Source: Prosapia bicincta (Eukaryota > Arthropoda > Insecta > Hemiptera > Cercopidae). Taken from it: a stretch of 64,000 nucleotides of DNA. Under the pieces are notes generated by a model, which saw nothing but the letters and a program-made list of their open reading frames with translations, searched no databases and was not told the origin of the DNA. The stretch spans positions 349,331,082 to 349,395,081 of the forward strand of contig JBAIZL010000002.1 in the NCBI GenBank assembly GCA_036971475.1, written 5' to 3'. How positions within the stretch are numbered: the first letter of the stretch is position 1; the number at the start of each line of letters is the position of its first letter. Shown here piece by piece: positions 1-11,859 of this stretch. The translations under genes were made by a program, and so were the position numbers.

Positions 1-959
1 AATTAATTAAATTACAATTTTAATACTTTTCTTAATAAATTATAAATAAATAAATAAGAACCAATAATATGCTTATGATAACTAATCATTTTATATTTTA
101 CTTGTTGGTGCTTTTTTTCTTTGTCATCTACATACAAAAATTCAGTATAGACGGCTGCTATAACGTGACCTCATTAAACATTGAAATATGTAAACGTTTT
201 TATGTTATTATCGAGTTGCGTGTGTAAATTATGTATTATATATCTATATATTTATTAATTAAAATTAAACCCTTATGCTAATAAAGTTATTACATTTTTA
301 TTTCATGTTATGCCCTCATGAACGGTGACAATTAATTGTACATTGTTTGGTATCAACTTTCTCTTAATGATGTGCAGAATTAATTTATGATAAACTTTCT
401 GAGGTGTGTTATAGAATTTAAAAAACACACCTTCATATCTGAAGGGATGGTAAGAAAGCACAAATAAACAGAGCGTGGGAGAAATACAGCCCGTCCTAAT
501 CCTCTGCCTTTGTGTGAGTTAGGACTGTGTATCTATGTGTGCGAGTGAGCCTACCTGGCGTTCAGGGGCACTCGCATTTTGCTATTACTGTAAGTATGTC
601 TTAAGTAAACCAAATTATATCATAGATAAAAATTTTAAAAGGTATAACTTTTATCAAAAATACAATATCCCAAATTATATAAACGACACCAAGAATTACA
701 TGAAGTTTGTTTTTGATAAAACACTAAATATTGAGTGTTAGAATGGAAAGGATTATTAAAACTGCCGGTTATACACCATTCATTATATATGTTCAACCAA
801 TACTGAATTATAACACAATCATTTATTCAACCAACCTATGTAAATATACACAAAAGTTGAGTTAAAAAATATGTTACTAACTTCATATTATTACACTCTT
901 TTATAACAATAATGAAGTTATAAGTAACATCAGTTATGACAGTAGTATTTTCATAATTC
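1..959. other. AT-rich stretch without a recognisable gene
   Basis: I see no coding region here. The stretch is strongly AT-rich. A less AT-rich piece at about 425-600 has an open frame of 68 codons starting near 535, but its protein resembles nothing I know and its composition looks random. Confidence 0.6.
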
Positions 960-1440
960 TTACTGTGTAATTACTCATATATTGAATAATGGTGATATCT
1001 GTTTAGATGAACTAAATATTTAAATATGTTTATTTCCTTTGAGTAGTGAGTTGTGAACATAGGTATCTTGTTTATTCTGTGTATAAAATATTTGAATGCT
1101 GCATGTTTATGTTGTATTAGGTGGTTCGATGTGTAGTGAATTAGAGTGTATGTCATGGTTGGCTTGCGGTATATGTTAAATTCATGTTTGTTTTGATGCT
1201 TTGTTATGGTGATGTCTAAGATATTCAATGGTTTGTTGTTTTAAATTCTGTGATGAACTGGATGCTTTTGTGTATTTTGTTTATACATATTTGGAGTTGT
1301 TGGCATTGTCTTATGTTTCCTCAGTGCAGTATTATAACATCGTCTACATATCTGTGCCAATTTATTGTCTTATCTGCGTGTCTGTTGTTATTTATAATTT
1401 CGTTTTGTTCTATGTGTTGTAGGAATATGTCTGGTCGCAA
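960..1440 (-). pseudogene. Penelope-like element reverse transcriptase fragment
   Basis: Read on the minus strand, the segment near 1340-1400 encodes the reverse-transcriptase catalytic motif YVDD. It is followed at 971-1228 by a frame with NILDITITK and EFNIYRKPT. These are family signatures of Penelope-like reverse transcriptases just after the catalytic motif. The two pieces lie in different frames and the first has stops, so this is a relic. The endonuclease part is missing on this side. The family assignment is firm; the ends are approximate. Confidence 0.75.
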
Positions 1441-1669
1441 GTAATTTTAAAGTGTAATACGTGATTAACAACGAGCTGCCAATGAACAACAACAATATTT
1501 TGAAAAGTAAAATAATAATAAATCAAAATTTCTTTTATTATTATAAAAAAATTTATAGACAATAAGATGGTTGGGAAATGAGTTTATCTTCGTCATGTAT
1601 CATGTCCGAAATATTTTTACAATTTTGACTAAAAAAAATTTAAAATAATTAAAAAATATTACAATAATG

Positions 1670-2940
1670 GACTATGGTACATATATGTAGATGATGTATT
1701 ATGTATTTAAACAAACAACAGTATAAATCTAAACCAAATAATTACCAACATAAATAAGATACACAATAAAATACAGTTTACACATGAATTAGAAAAACAT
1801 AACACAATAACTTTTTTAGATATCACTAATTATACGGAAAATAATAAATGAAATTTTGCATTTTACAGGAAACCTACTCAAACATAAAATAATACCTACC
1901 TAATCAAACCATCCATATTATCTAAAATTGGCAGCTTTATATAGCTTTTTATATAGAATGAATAAAATTCCATTAAATCATATAAGTAGGCCATAGTCAA
2001 GCCAATTAAATGATAATTGTTGATTCCATCTTCACGTGTACTGTTAGTTTTCACTAAAAAACTTGTAAATATTCTAACAAGTTGGCTATAGTAGCACTTA
2101 CTTATAAATGTTGAGGACGGCCGTTTCGGAAGATGTATCCCATTGTCAACTCAGACGGTCTGATCGGTCAAGTCAGACCATCTGAGTTGACAATGGAACA
2201 CATCTTCCGAAACCGCCGTCCTCAACAAATATAAGTAAGTGCTACTATAAGCAAGTTGTTAAAATATTTACAAGAGTTTAATACAAATTAATTATTATAT
2301 ACCAAGCAACAAAAAATGGATATTAAAATAAACGATCATAAATTAGGTAATAATATAATTAAAAAGTTAAGTAATAATATAAACAAAAATAACAATACAA
2401 CACATCTCAAAGAAACTATTTGGTCCAAATTCATATTTACCAGATATGAAATTAAATAAATTGTAAAATTATTTAAAGACAATAACATTAAACCAGCTTA
2501 TTACACAAACAATAAAATAAATAATATATTAAATAGAAATAATGTATCAAATAAATTGGATATGAGTGGTATTTATACCATCAAATGTACAATGTGTCAA
2601 AAATACTATGTAGGACAAACTAAAAAGAAGGTATAAAGAACATTTAAATGTATAGCATGCCCAAAAAGGGGTTAAAAAGGATTATATTTGAAAATTTAGA
2701 AATATATAAAAATAAAATTAAAAATACACTTATTGAAGAACAAATACAAATAGAATCCAAATATAACACTAATTTTAGCGAATATTTCAAACTACACCCT
2801 ACATACATACTCAACACCCAATTTACATTATAGCTCACAAACACTTTTCTACATCATAACCCCTATCACCAAAATACACCCACACTCACACAATAATATC
2901 CCACCCCCACCCTAACCTACAAAAACTTTGAGACCAGTTA
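1670..2940 (+). pseudogene. Penelope-like element fragment: RT palm and GIY-YIG end
   Basis: A second Penelope-like copy runs on the plus strand. At 1670-1900 a frame with several stops still shows YVDDVL, then FLDIT and FYRKPTQT. At 2561-2840 comes the C-terminal GIY-YIG endonuclease, with SGIYTIKCTMC and YYVGQTKKKV, broken by a TAA soon after. Between the two halves lies a long palindrome (2061-2274) made of the element's terminal repeat. The copy is dead. Its 3' end is close to the place where a LINE later inserted. Confidence 0.75.
2061..2274. repeat. Long palindrome from head-to-head Penelope terminal repeats
   Basis: Arms at about 2061-2157 and 2168-2274 are near-perfect inverted copies of each other with a centre of about 10 bp. 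The arm includes the words GTTGAGGACGG and TTTCGGAAGATGT. These recur singly near 2940-2985 and 7010-7090, so the palindrome is two abutting terminal repeats of the neighbouring Penelope-like family. Confidence 0.75.
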
Positions 2941-3104
2941 CGGTCTCAGTTGACAATGAGACATATTTCTTGAAACGGCTACCCTCAACAATTATAAAGT
3001 TTTATAGCCTTCAAGACTTTTATCTCCTGAGTAAACAACCTGGTACACAATTCCAGGAATAAAATCAATTGTATAAGCAGTAACAAAAGCCTGAAACAAT
3101 GAAT

Positions 3105-3116
3105 AACTAATTTTGT
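3105..3116. repeat. LINE target-site duplication (left copy)
   Basis: The 12-bp word AACTAATTTTGT occurs here and again at 6956-6967, directly flanking the LINE. The match is perfect. This fixes the element's ends and shows that it inserted into older repeat sequence. Confidence 0.85.
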
Positions 3117-3216
3117 GGGGTACAATGTAGCAGGCCTCCACGTGGTGTACCCTGGGTAACGCTAAATCTGCTACGGCGATCGCCGAAATCGAGCCAACCA
3201 TCGCCAATCGAGCTAA

Positions 3217-5568
3217 ATGATCGCTACAAGAACGAGAATTTTAAGGATGAATACCAACGGCCCTTTTCAGGGCTACCAAGCTAACGACGACCTTCGTATT
3301 ATATTTTGGAACGCGGGAGGATTAAATCATCGCAAATTTACTGAGTTCAAAACTTTAATTTCAAAAACGGACGCTGACATTTTTATTATTGTCGAAGCTG
3401 GTGCCTCTACGGATTCACCAAGTTTATATAAAATGACAAACTTCTCTAATTATATTTTAAAACGATCAAGGCAAATTGCCTCTGGAAGTATTTGTGGTGT
3501 TAACGACAGACTACCTAGCAAGTTTACCGTATTGTGTGAAATGACTAATAATAATAAACTTGAAGCTGCATCTATCGATGTTTGGTCTAAAGGAACCCAC
3601 TACAAAATGATAGGATTGTACAACCCACCTAACAGTACTCCAAATGTTGACTTCATCTCAGATCTGGTTCAACACCCAAAAAGTCTGGTGATTGGCGATT
3701 TCAACGCCCGCTCCAGCCGGTGGGGATATACTACTGCAAATGTGGCTGGGAGAAGTATAGAAAACCTGATCGACTCTACAAACCTGACCCATCTCCCAAC
3801 CGAGCCAACTTTTCTTTCCTTTGACGGGCACTCAAGCACTCCCGATCTCGTCCTAGTCCACGCAAACTTAATAACAAGAGCGTTCTTATCTCTTAACGAC
3901 GCCATGGATGGGTGTGGGCACCGCACGTTGTGCTTAAGAATTAAAAGCAAAAAGCGACAACCACAAAGCAGACATAAGCTTACTCGTTGGAATTTTAAAA
4001 AAGCGAACTGGGATATGTTCAAGGAGCTAACTGACGCACTTCTGAAGGACAGCATAGTTGACACCAATCCCGACAAATCCACTCAACGTTTTGTAGAAGG
4101 GATTCTGACTGCCGCCAAGGCGAGTATTCCGAGAGGGCAAGCCAAAAAGTACAAACCCTTCTGGACCGGGTCCCTCACCGATTTAAAAGCAAATAGAAAC
4201 ATTGTTAGGCGAAAGGCGGAAACCACCAATAGTATGATTGACTGCGTTGACTTGAGAAAACGTCAAGCCACTCTCAAACAAGGCATAGTACAAGCCAAAA
4301 GAACAGCTTACAGAACCTTCATATCTAAGCTAGATTTCCGTAAAGAAGGTAGTAAGGGACATAGATTCATCTCGAGCCTCAATAACGAGAAATCAAGCCA
4401 TCAATGGGAACCGATTAATGACAACGCCACAGGTGGTAGAAAGCTCACAGAACCAGACCAAATAGCCAACGCTCTATGCAAACACTATGCTGCTGTCAGA
4501 AGGCTGCATGTTACATCAGAAGAGAGGAAGAGTATCATGGTAAAAACAGCTGCAGAAACGACCACCCCATTTGACAACCCCTTTACACTTCAGGACCTTG
4601 AGCTAGCTTTAGCTGGCTTGAAGAATGGCAAATCTGCGGGACCTGACGGTATATTCCCCGATTTTGTTCGCCACCTAGGAGAAACCGCAAAACAAACCTT
4701 CCTCAAACTCATTAATCTCACATGGAAGACAAGAGTCCCCCATCAATGGAGGAAAGCCGAGATAATATCACTGTTAAAAAAGGGGAAAGCTGCGAACCTG
4801 CTGTCTAGTTATCGGCCCATCTCTCTCACCAGTGTATGTTGCAAGGTGGCAGAAAAAATGATCGAACGCAGACTGCGCGAGTTTCTGGAAACCATAGGAG
4901 CAATAAGCGACAACCAAGCTGGCTTCCGCAAATACAGATCCACTACAGACCAAATCGTCAAGTTTACACATACAGTCAAGGATGGGTTTAACCATAAACA
5001 ATCAACCCTCGCTGTTTTTGTTGATTTCAAAGCAGCATATGACAAAATCTGGCGGCATTTGCTCCTACATAAGCTGAAATGCAGGGGAGTGACCGGTAAC
5101 ATACTCAGGTGGATTAAAAGCTTCTTATCTCACCGCTTTATCAGGTGCAAGTTTCAAAACAGTACATCTTCTTACCGCCAACTACGTCAGGGTCTTCCCC
5201 AGGGAGCGGTGCTTAGCTGTTTATTATTCAATGTCATGATAGACGACCTTCAGCAGGCTATTGAATCAATTTTGGGAATGCAGTGTCTCTTTTTTGCTGA
5301 TGATGTGGTTTTATGGGCAACAGGCAGCGGCATACAACGCCTCCAAGATGCAACTAACTCCGCACTTATCAGCCTAGAAAAATGTTTAAATCAAAACGAA
5401 ATGGAGGTTAGTGTGGAGAAAACCACTGCCCAACTATTTACACTCTCAACTAAACCAGGCACATTTCAGGTCCAATACAGGGGCACGAACCTCCATCAAA
5501 AAACTCAATCGAGGTATCTCGGCATTATACTAGATACCAGGCTTTCCTTCAACAGCCATGTAAGGTGA
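3217..5568 (+). CDS. LINE endonuclease-reverse transcriptase ORF (783 codons, prematurely ended)
   Basis: The frame opens at the ATG at 3217; a second ATG at 3247 (residue 11) is an alternative start. Residues about 25-230 are an AP-like endonuclease: IIFWNAGGLNHRK, then VIGDFNARSSRWG, then TPDLVL. The reverse transcriptase spans about residues 450-760: KNGKSAGPDGI, SSYRPISLTS, AGFRKYRSTTDQI, VDFKAAYDKIW, LPQGAVLS and the catalytic FFADDVV. The frame ends at a TGA at 5566-5568 caused by a one-base shift. The same protein resumes in another frame at once. The polypeptide as written would keep both enzymatic domains but lose the thumb and RNase H. It would act in target-primed reverse transcription of its own RNA. 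Confidence 0.9.
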   Translation: MIATRTRILRMNTNGPFQGYQANDDLRIIFWNAGGLNHRKFTEFKTLISKTDADIFIIVEAGASTDSPSLYKMTNFSNYILKRSRQIASGSICGVNDRLPSKFTVLCEMTNNNKLEAASIDVWSKGTHYKMIGLYNPPNSTPNVDFISDLVQHPKSLVIGDFNARSSRWGYTTANVAGRSIENLIDSTNLTHLPTEPTFLSFDGHSSTPDLVLVHANLITRAFLSLNDAMDGCGHRTLCLRIKSKKRQPQSRHKLTRWNFKKANWDMFKELTDALLKDSIVDTNPDKSTQRFVEGILTAAKASIPRGQAKKYKPFWTGSLTDLKANRNIVRRKAETTNSMIDCVDLRKRQATLKQGIVQAKRTAYRTFISKLDFRKEGSKGHRFISSLNNEKSSHQWEPINDNATGGRKLTEPDQIANALCKHYAAVRRLHVTSEERKSIMVKTAAETTTPFDNPFTLQDLELALAGLKNGKSAGPDGIFPDFVRHLGETAKQTFLKLINLTWKTRVPHQWRKAEIISLLKKGKAANLLSSYRPISLTSVCCKVAEKMIERRLREFLETIGAISDNQAGFRKYRSTTDQIVKFTHTVKDGFNHKQSTLAVFVDFKAAYDKIWRHLLLHKLKCRGVTGNILRWIKSFLSHRFIRCKFQNSTSSYRQLRQGLPQGAVLSCLLFNVMIDDLQQAIESILGMQCLFFADDVVLWATGSGIQRLQDATNSALISLEKCLNQNEMEVSVEKTTAQLFTLSTKPGTFQVQYRGTNLHQKTQSRYLGIILDTRLSFNSHVR

Positions 5569-6940
5569 AAAAGCACAAAAGCGCAACAATCTACTGAAGC
5601 GATTGACGTCAACCAAGTGGGGGGCAACACAAGATGTCCTAAGCACGGCCTACAAAACATATGTCCGTCCAGTGATGGAGTATGGGAGCGAAGTTGTGTC
5701 TTTCTCCTCTAACAGTACTCTATCTAAATATGACGTGGTCCAAAACAATGCCCTAAGGACGATCACTGGAAGTGCCAAATCCACCCCCATAGTGGCGATG
5801 CAGTTACAAGCAGATATAGAACCCCTGGAATCCAGAAGGGAGAAAAGCACTTTAAAATTTTGGGAAAGAGCTAGGCGAATAGACTCCAGTCACTGGAGTA
5901 GGTACAGACCAGCAACTCAGAGGTTGAAAACACAAATCAACCCCCCCCCCCCCAGTGCACGCCGAAGCAGTAAGAGAGAAGTATAACATCTCCACCCCGA
6001 GCCCAGCACCACTGCAAAGTTTCACTGAGGTAGTCGACGCTCTGCCAAAAGTAAACCTTCAGCTGCTGAACCCTTTAAGCAGTAAAAAGGAGACCAACCC
6101 AACAGAACTAAGGAAAAACACTCTCGAAACCATTCATAATCTTTACCCGAGTAACGAGTGGCTTCATGTCTATACAGACGGTTCTTACATACCTGAAACT
6201 AATTCTGCTGGGGCAGGATCCTACTGCGGGTTTTTCCAGCAATCTTCAGCTGTTGGCAGGAACTCTAGTAACTTCGAGGGAGAAATATGTGCTGTCACTG
6301 AGGCGGCCAATAATATTGAGGCGCTAAACTTACAACCAAGCAGTGTTGTGTTTCTTATAGACTCACAGGCTGCAATCTCTGCCCTCAACAACAACAAACC
6401 CACTGAAAGCCTGAATGCCTCGAACTGCCGCAAGAAATTAGCCAACCTTATTAGCAGGGGCTAGGATGTCAGCCTACAGTAGGTCCCCAGCCACGTGGGC
6501 CTTCCAGGAAACGAGAAGGCGGACGAAATGGCCAAAAAAGGAGCAGAGAAGGTGCAACCTGAAACTCTCCAAACCCTTGAATCACCAAAATCCCAAATTG
6601 ACTCTACCATATCCAGGCTCACTAAGAACCTACTAAGAAACGCATCTACGGGCAAAATATGGGCAAACTTAGCGATCCCAGGCCACATACCTGGTCATCT
6701 GGAGAGAAGTTAAGCTGTTGCAAGGTTCCGCCTGGAAACCGGTCACGACTATCTGCAGGCTCACCTACACCGGCTTGGCATAGCCGAATCGGACGTGTGT
6801 CCACTCTGTTTCACAGAAATTATGGTGGCAAGTCACCTGCTCACCTGCCCAAAACTCAACCATGCTCTTTACGACATCACTGCTCGGTACTGGGAGGCTC
6901 GGCGTCAAATGGCCTAACTGCCACAGACGGGCGTTGGATA
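5569..6940 (+). pseudogene. LINE C-terminal part: RT thumb, RNase H and zinc knuckle, broken
   Basis: This continues the upstream LINE polyprotein in shifted frames. It runs from KRLTSTKWG (about 5600) to a run of twelve or more C residues at 5941-5953, where the frame slips again. RNase H follows with HVYTDGSY (D), FEGEICAV (E), LIDSQAA (D) and NEKADE (D). Two codons that should be Trp in the last RNase H segment are TAG (about 6462-6464 and 6480), which fits G-to-A changes of TGG. A C-terminal knuckle (CPLC, then H and C) lies at about 6800-6855. At least two frameshifts and three stops mean no functional RNase H. Confidence 0.85.
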
Positions 6941-6955
6941 ATGAATGAATGAATG

Positions 6956-8150
6956 AACTAATTTTGTTGATTCCATCTTCATGTGAGCTACTAGTTCTCA
7001 ACCAAAACACTTGAAAATGGTTAAACTTGCCTATAGTACTTACTACTACTTTATATTGTTGAGGGAGGCCATTTCGGAAGATGTGTCCCAAATGTACATC
7101 TGCATATAAAGTTTTAGTAATGAAAATATAAGTGAAATTTAACATTTTTGTTGGTTTTTTGGTTACTCAGGATATTGTATATATCATAATGATTGTGTTT
7201 TTTTTTAAACTCCAAACTGCTCACTCAGTTATTAATAGTATGATGAGTTAGTGTATGTATCTGTGATTTGTCTTTTATTGTAATAATAAATTTGACTTGT
7301 AAATGAAAATATTTATTAAGAGTTTCGTAAGGCTGATTTTTATTATGTTTTAAGTAATGTTATAAATTTCATAAAGTGTAAGCTATGTTGTATGTTGGTT
7401 TAATAATAAAAATTAGCTCTTGATAAGGAATTTGGAAAGAAATTCGAAACGTTGAGCGTTAAAAAAGCATGAATTAATTATCTGCGATCTGTCACTAACT
7501 TAAATAAGAAAGTAATATTTAATAATATAAGTAAGTGCTACTATAGGCAAGTTTGTAAATATTTACAAGAGTTTTAGTAAGAAAGTAATAGTTAATAACA
7601 GACATTGAACAAAAATACTAGTTCACAAATATTTCCTTAATCAGTTACTATATTTTTCATTATAAATGAAGAAATGCACTTGCTTACAATGTTTATAATG
7701 AAATAGGCCAATCCTTACGTGACTATAATTTAGTGACAATAGTTTTAAGGCAGAACTGCTTCCCCTACCCCATTGGAAATATACATTTACTACTGGCATT
7801 AGAAATAGAATGGCATGAGTATGCGCCTAAATAATGATAACACGCTTTACACACTCCATTTTACTAATGTGAAATGGTAATTGCTCAAGGAAAAGAAGAT
7901 GTTGACTACATTACCAGAAAACATATCCAATAATAGAAAACGTTTTGAAAACCAACATGGAGGAAAAAATATATATTAATTGATTCCATCTACACTTGAT
8001 CTACTAGCTTTTAACTAAAAAATAACCAACAATACAAAATCAAACAATATGAAATATACAAACATTTCACACTACACCCTACACACATACTCAACTCCTA
8101 AACACATAACTCACATACGCTTTTTGTCACCATAACCCCAAAATCTTATT
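6956..8150. other. Penelope-like repeat fragments, no intact gene
   Basis: The first 12 bp are the right target duplication of the LINE. Pieces of the Penelope-like terminal repeat follow at about 6968-7095 and 7420-7590 (with the word GAAACGTTGAGCG). A short piece of the same family's 3' coding end lies at 8020-8140 and is similar to 2745-2870. Nothing here is open over a useful length. Confidence 0.55.
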
Positions 8151-9289
8151 TCTAACGGCTCTGTACCTATTTCTGATAAACAATACTATTAAACTCTTAG
8201 ATGCATAGCTTAAAATTAAAGTTTTGAGTCAATCTAAATGACTAAGTTTAAGTCCTTAACATTCAAACTTTTCAGTAGAAGGTTCTTATCAATAGAGAAT
8301 AATTTTGCTTGAAATACTGTAGCAGTAAGCATATCCAATATAAAAAAGGGAGAGGCAGAATGGTCACTGAAAATACCCAATTTCTTTCTTTTTTTATCTA
8401 TAAATATACATTAATAGCACATTTCCAACACTTTATTTTCAATTTAGAAAAGTTTTATGCAAACACATACAATCTATAAAATGTCGTTTTCTTATAAATA
8501 TTGAGACAATTACCAGTAGTGATTGTCATCAGGCAGTTTAATGTCATACTTTTAGATAATAAATATTTAATGAAACAGGTCGAAGTAATTTGTTTTTGTG
8601 AAAATATTAATCAATAATTCTAGATAATTTACTAGACCTTTAAGGAGTTTGTATAATTTTTCTCCAGTCAATTAGTTTTTTTTCTGTAGGGTATATACAT
8701 TGAGGGCAGAACCTTATATTACTTAATTTGATGTTGCCGTATTAATGTAATGCTGCCGTATTAATTCTCAAAATAATTTCAACAACCTTTGAAATTGTCA
8801 GTTGGTTCTAGTGTCAGTTGGATATAGAGTTTTTATCGCATCAACTGAAATATCTACCAAGATTGTAACTGTTTCCATTTATTTTACACAATAAATTAGC
8901 CTGATATCTAATTCAATAAAGTCAAGTGGATTAAGTATTTGTAGTGACTTAGACTTTCTGTTTCTTGTTCATACTGGTTATGTGTCAAATGTCTGATACT
9001 GGTTTGTGCCTCTGTGTCTGCTCTCCTACAGCAAACAGCTATATTTCCAGGTGTGGTTCTTATAAAATTAGTAATTATTTCGTTGTGTTACAAGCTAAAA
9101 TAAAAGTTTCTATATCATAATTATTTAGTTGTATATGGGTACTATATTTCTCTACTTGGGATAACATTTCTATATTCCACGCAAAAAATACTGAAAATCT
9201 GATTTTATGATTTAAAACGTTGTGAAACTCTGCCTTAAAAAGCAGCCGACTATTTTATTATTTGCTTATTTGAGTTTCTTTGAAACAAA
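8151..9289. other. No gene seen
   Basis: AT-rich sequence with no open frame of note, no clear repeat structure and no recognisable element. Confidence 0.5.
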
Positions 9290-9560
9290 GGAAGAAAAAA
9301 TATGCATATTTATTGACTCCAGATCTGCCCTTTAGGTTGTTTCATATCCATCTGCAGGGGACTACTCCGTTTGTACTGCTGAAATAAGAAAACCTGCAAA
9401 CAACATTAAGTGGGGAAGAATAAACCTATTTATTGACATTGTGAAATACCAGGAAATGAGTGTGCCAATGAAACAGCTCAGTGGCTTCCCACATTTACCA
9501 AACATTTAAAGTCAGGTACCCATCCATGTACTGTAAAAGCTTGCCAAATAATCAGCCCCA
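9290..9560 (+). pseudogene. LINE RNase H remnant
   Basis: A frame near 9300-9420 reads IFIDSRSAL, then a stop, then SYPSAGDYSVCTAEIR. This matches the second catalytic-Asp region of LINE RNase H domains (compare TDSRSALQAL in the copy at 21.7 kb). The expected PGN-ADxLAK part is not recognisable further on. It is a short degraded piece. Confidence 0.5.
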
Positions 9561-10245
9561 AAAATGTTGGACTTATTATTGAGAGAAGAGCCAAGAGTCA
9601 ATGATTAGTCACCTCTTTCAAATTTAGTCTGAACTGTTGAATTAGGAGAGAATCTGGGAAGTATCATGTCCGATTGCTGCATGATCTGGTCATCTAGTGA
9701 TGAAGAAATACTTATTTAGATTTAATCTTTCGAGTTTTCAAATTGTGCACTTTGAGAAGGTAGTGATAAAAGCATGAAGCTCATTTTATTCGACTGTGGG
9801 CTTTGTGAGGGCCAAAGTGACATTGTAAGAGATTCTCCTGCACAGGAATATGAACAGGGGCTGGCAAGGATCATTTACTGTGGACATCAGGCTATCGGCT
9901 ATTCTTGAAGCTGTATGCCGGTGAAAAAAATAGATATTAAAGAATTGTTTTAGGAAGTTTTCATGAAAAGTAATCACGGACACACACAGTTGGCAAAATT
10001 CAAATGTCTTTTAGTTTCAAATAAATTTTTCTTGTTTCATAGATATTAGGAATTATGTACAAAAACATTTACTGTTCTTGAAGAATTTAAGTAGTCATGA
10101 ATTTACCATAAAACTAATTGTATACATATTTCCTTACATTTTCTATAAATTATTTGATAAAATAGGAGTAAATAACATTCAAAGAGGTATTTTTGAAATT
10201 GATTATAATTTTGTGTTATTAGAAAAAATGAATAACCGTTTTTAA
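9561..10245. other. No gene seen
   Basis: AT-rich, without coding or repeat signals that I can name. Confidence 0.5.
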
Positions 10246-10491
10246 CTTGTTGCTTAACATCGGCTCTGTACAAGCAGCACTGCGATATAGGGCATACCAT
10301 TCATTTCCAGTCTTGCCGACAGATTGGTCAAGTGGAAAACTACAGGACCAGAATTATACATGAGGCTGACGAAATAGAGAAGCAAGGGAGTCTTAACAAA
10401 CGTGATGATATTTTGAATTTGCCTGCAGTGTGGAAATGTATCATCAATAGATTTTATCGGGAGAAAGGTGAACAAAAGGAAAGTGAGTAAT
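10246..10491 (+). pseudogene. Penelope-like element C-terminal fragment
   Basis: An open run of about 80 codons has the layout of the region after the GIY-YIG core in Penelope-like proteins: KQHCDIGHTIHFQ, then YRTRIIHEADEIEKQ, then LNKRDDILNLPAVW. It ends in TAA. It has no start and no catalytic core, so it is a 5'-truncated relic. It differs from the family at 1-3 kb. Confidence 0.6.
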
Positions 10492-10694
10492 TGTTTGACT
10501 CAGGGGTGGGTGGATTGACGTCAATGTTCAAGGCTTCATTCCTTCATATATAGGTGCAGAGTTGTCTGCGCTCTTCAACTGTTGTTAGGTTCACCTCGTC
10601 AATGCTATGTGAGATTCTAGCGATCTTATGCACTGCAGAATGAACGGATGTACTCCAAATAATAACTATTCATCATATTTTTCCATCTTTGAAG

Positions 10695-10748
<54 letters not shown>

Positions 10749-11663
10749 CAGTCAAAGACGTATGTTTGGAACTAATTATAATTTTGTGTTATTTAAAAAA
10801 ATGAACGACAGTTTTTCACAGTCACAAATATTAAAGTGACTGTTTTCCACTGTGACTGTTTTCCACTGTAACTGATATAAATGACACTAAACACTATTGT
10901 ATTTTAAAATAAAAAATTTAGTTTTATATCTTCAAAAGTAGTTACTTCCATTTGAAAACAGATAAAAATTTTATTATAAGAATAAAAATTTATTTTTTTA
11001 AATATAAAATATCCTTTTCAAAGTTTTGTCCAAACAGCGCTAGTCCTCCAAGACCTTGTAGTTGGTAGTCTTCTTCCCAGGGTGTATATGGTCGGTTCAC
11101 AGCTTTGGTTGTATTTCTTTGTATTCTATAATACCACCTGTACATAATAGCTCTGATACATCACCTCTTAATATAAGAACTGTATATAAATATTTTAGTA
11201 GCTTTTTTCATTTTTTTTCAAGTAAAAATAATTACAGTAGAAACTTATAACGTTATTCAGCTTGAAGATTTAATTTTTTTTTTTTTAATGTTTCTAACAC
11301 AGCAACGAGCCAATGCAAAAGTCACCAGTAGAGAAATAACACTAACTTAATGGTTTCAATCTATGTTTAATTGTAAAATCTAGGTAAATGTAATCTAATT
11401 GTAAAAATGGTTTATACTATGTTATTATTTAATTTTATCTTCAACTTAGGGTACTAGAAATCACACTAACAAACATAATGTAAATCCTTGCTCACAGTAA
11501 CACTTACACTTGATGTTAAATGATCATGGGCATTTTTAAAGTGTCAAGATAAGGGCCTTTTTAGAAGATAAATAGATATGTTTGACTTAACCATCTTTCT
11601 CATTTAACAAAAAACTAAGTACAGCTATAGCCACGTTTTTACAAATTTTAATATATTATGCTG
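10492..11663. other. No gene; one (AT)n run
   Basis: AT-rich sequence. A perfect (AT)n tract of about 50 bp lies at 10697-10747. Nothing else is recognisable. Confidence 0.5.
10697..10747. repeat. (AT)n microsatellite
   Basis: Uninterrupted alternating AT for about 50 bp. Confidence 0.95.
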
Positions 11664-11859
11664 TAAGTAATTATTGTATAACTGAGTGAATACTTTAGAA
11701 CTCATGTACTGTGTCGTTTTAAAACAATCGATTCATTTATGAAGTTAATCGTCTACTCACTGTGATTGGACTGTTAGCATTGTAAATGAAACGATTGTTT
11801 CAAAACGCGTCATCACACAAGTTCTAAAGTATTCACTCAGCTATGTAATAATTACTTAG
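11664..11859. repeat. MITE-like inverted repeat
   Basis: Arms of about 40-45 bp (about 11664-11707 and 11816-11859) are inverted copies, each with a form of GAGTGAATACTTTAGAAC. The interior carries CGATTGTTTCAAAACGCG. The right half and the following AGTGAATTCAAGATGATTAC recur at 23398-23505. This is a dispersed, non-coding, foldback-type family. Confidence 0.65.

Larger units (their letters stand above)
3117..6955 (+). mobile_element. Full-length non-LTR retrotransposon (LINE with APE endonuclease, RT and RNase H)
   Basis: A 3.84-kb element starts with GGGG just after the left target duplication and ends in a short (GAAT)n tail at 6941-6955 just before the right copy. A ~100-bp leader precedes the single long open frame. 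The order is AP-type endonuclease, reverse transcriptase, RNase H, and a CCHC-like C-terminal knuckle. The RNase H domain and simple-repeat tail fit the I/R1/LOA-type LINEs, but I cannot assign the clade. It is much less AT-rich than its surroundings. It sits within Penelope-like debris, so it is younger than that debris. No separate gag-like ORF1 is visible. Confidence 0.9.

Noticed and set aside
3669..4082. A 137-codon minus-strand frame inside the LINE
   Set aside because: It is the antisense of the endonuclease domain and has no protein-like motifs of its own.
4774..5102. Minus-strand frames opposite the LINE reverse transcriptase
   Set aside because: Antisense shadows of a clearly coding plus strand.
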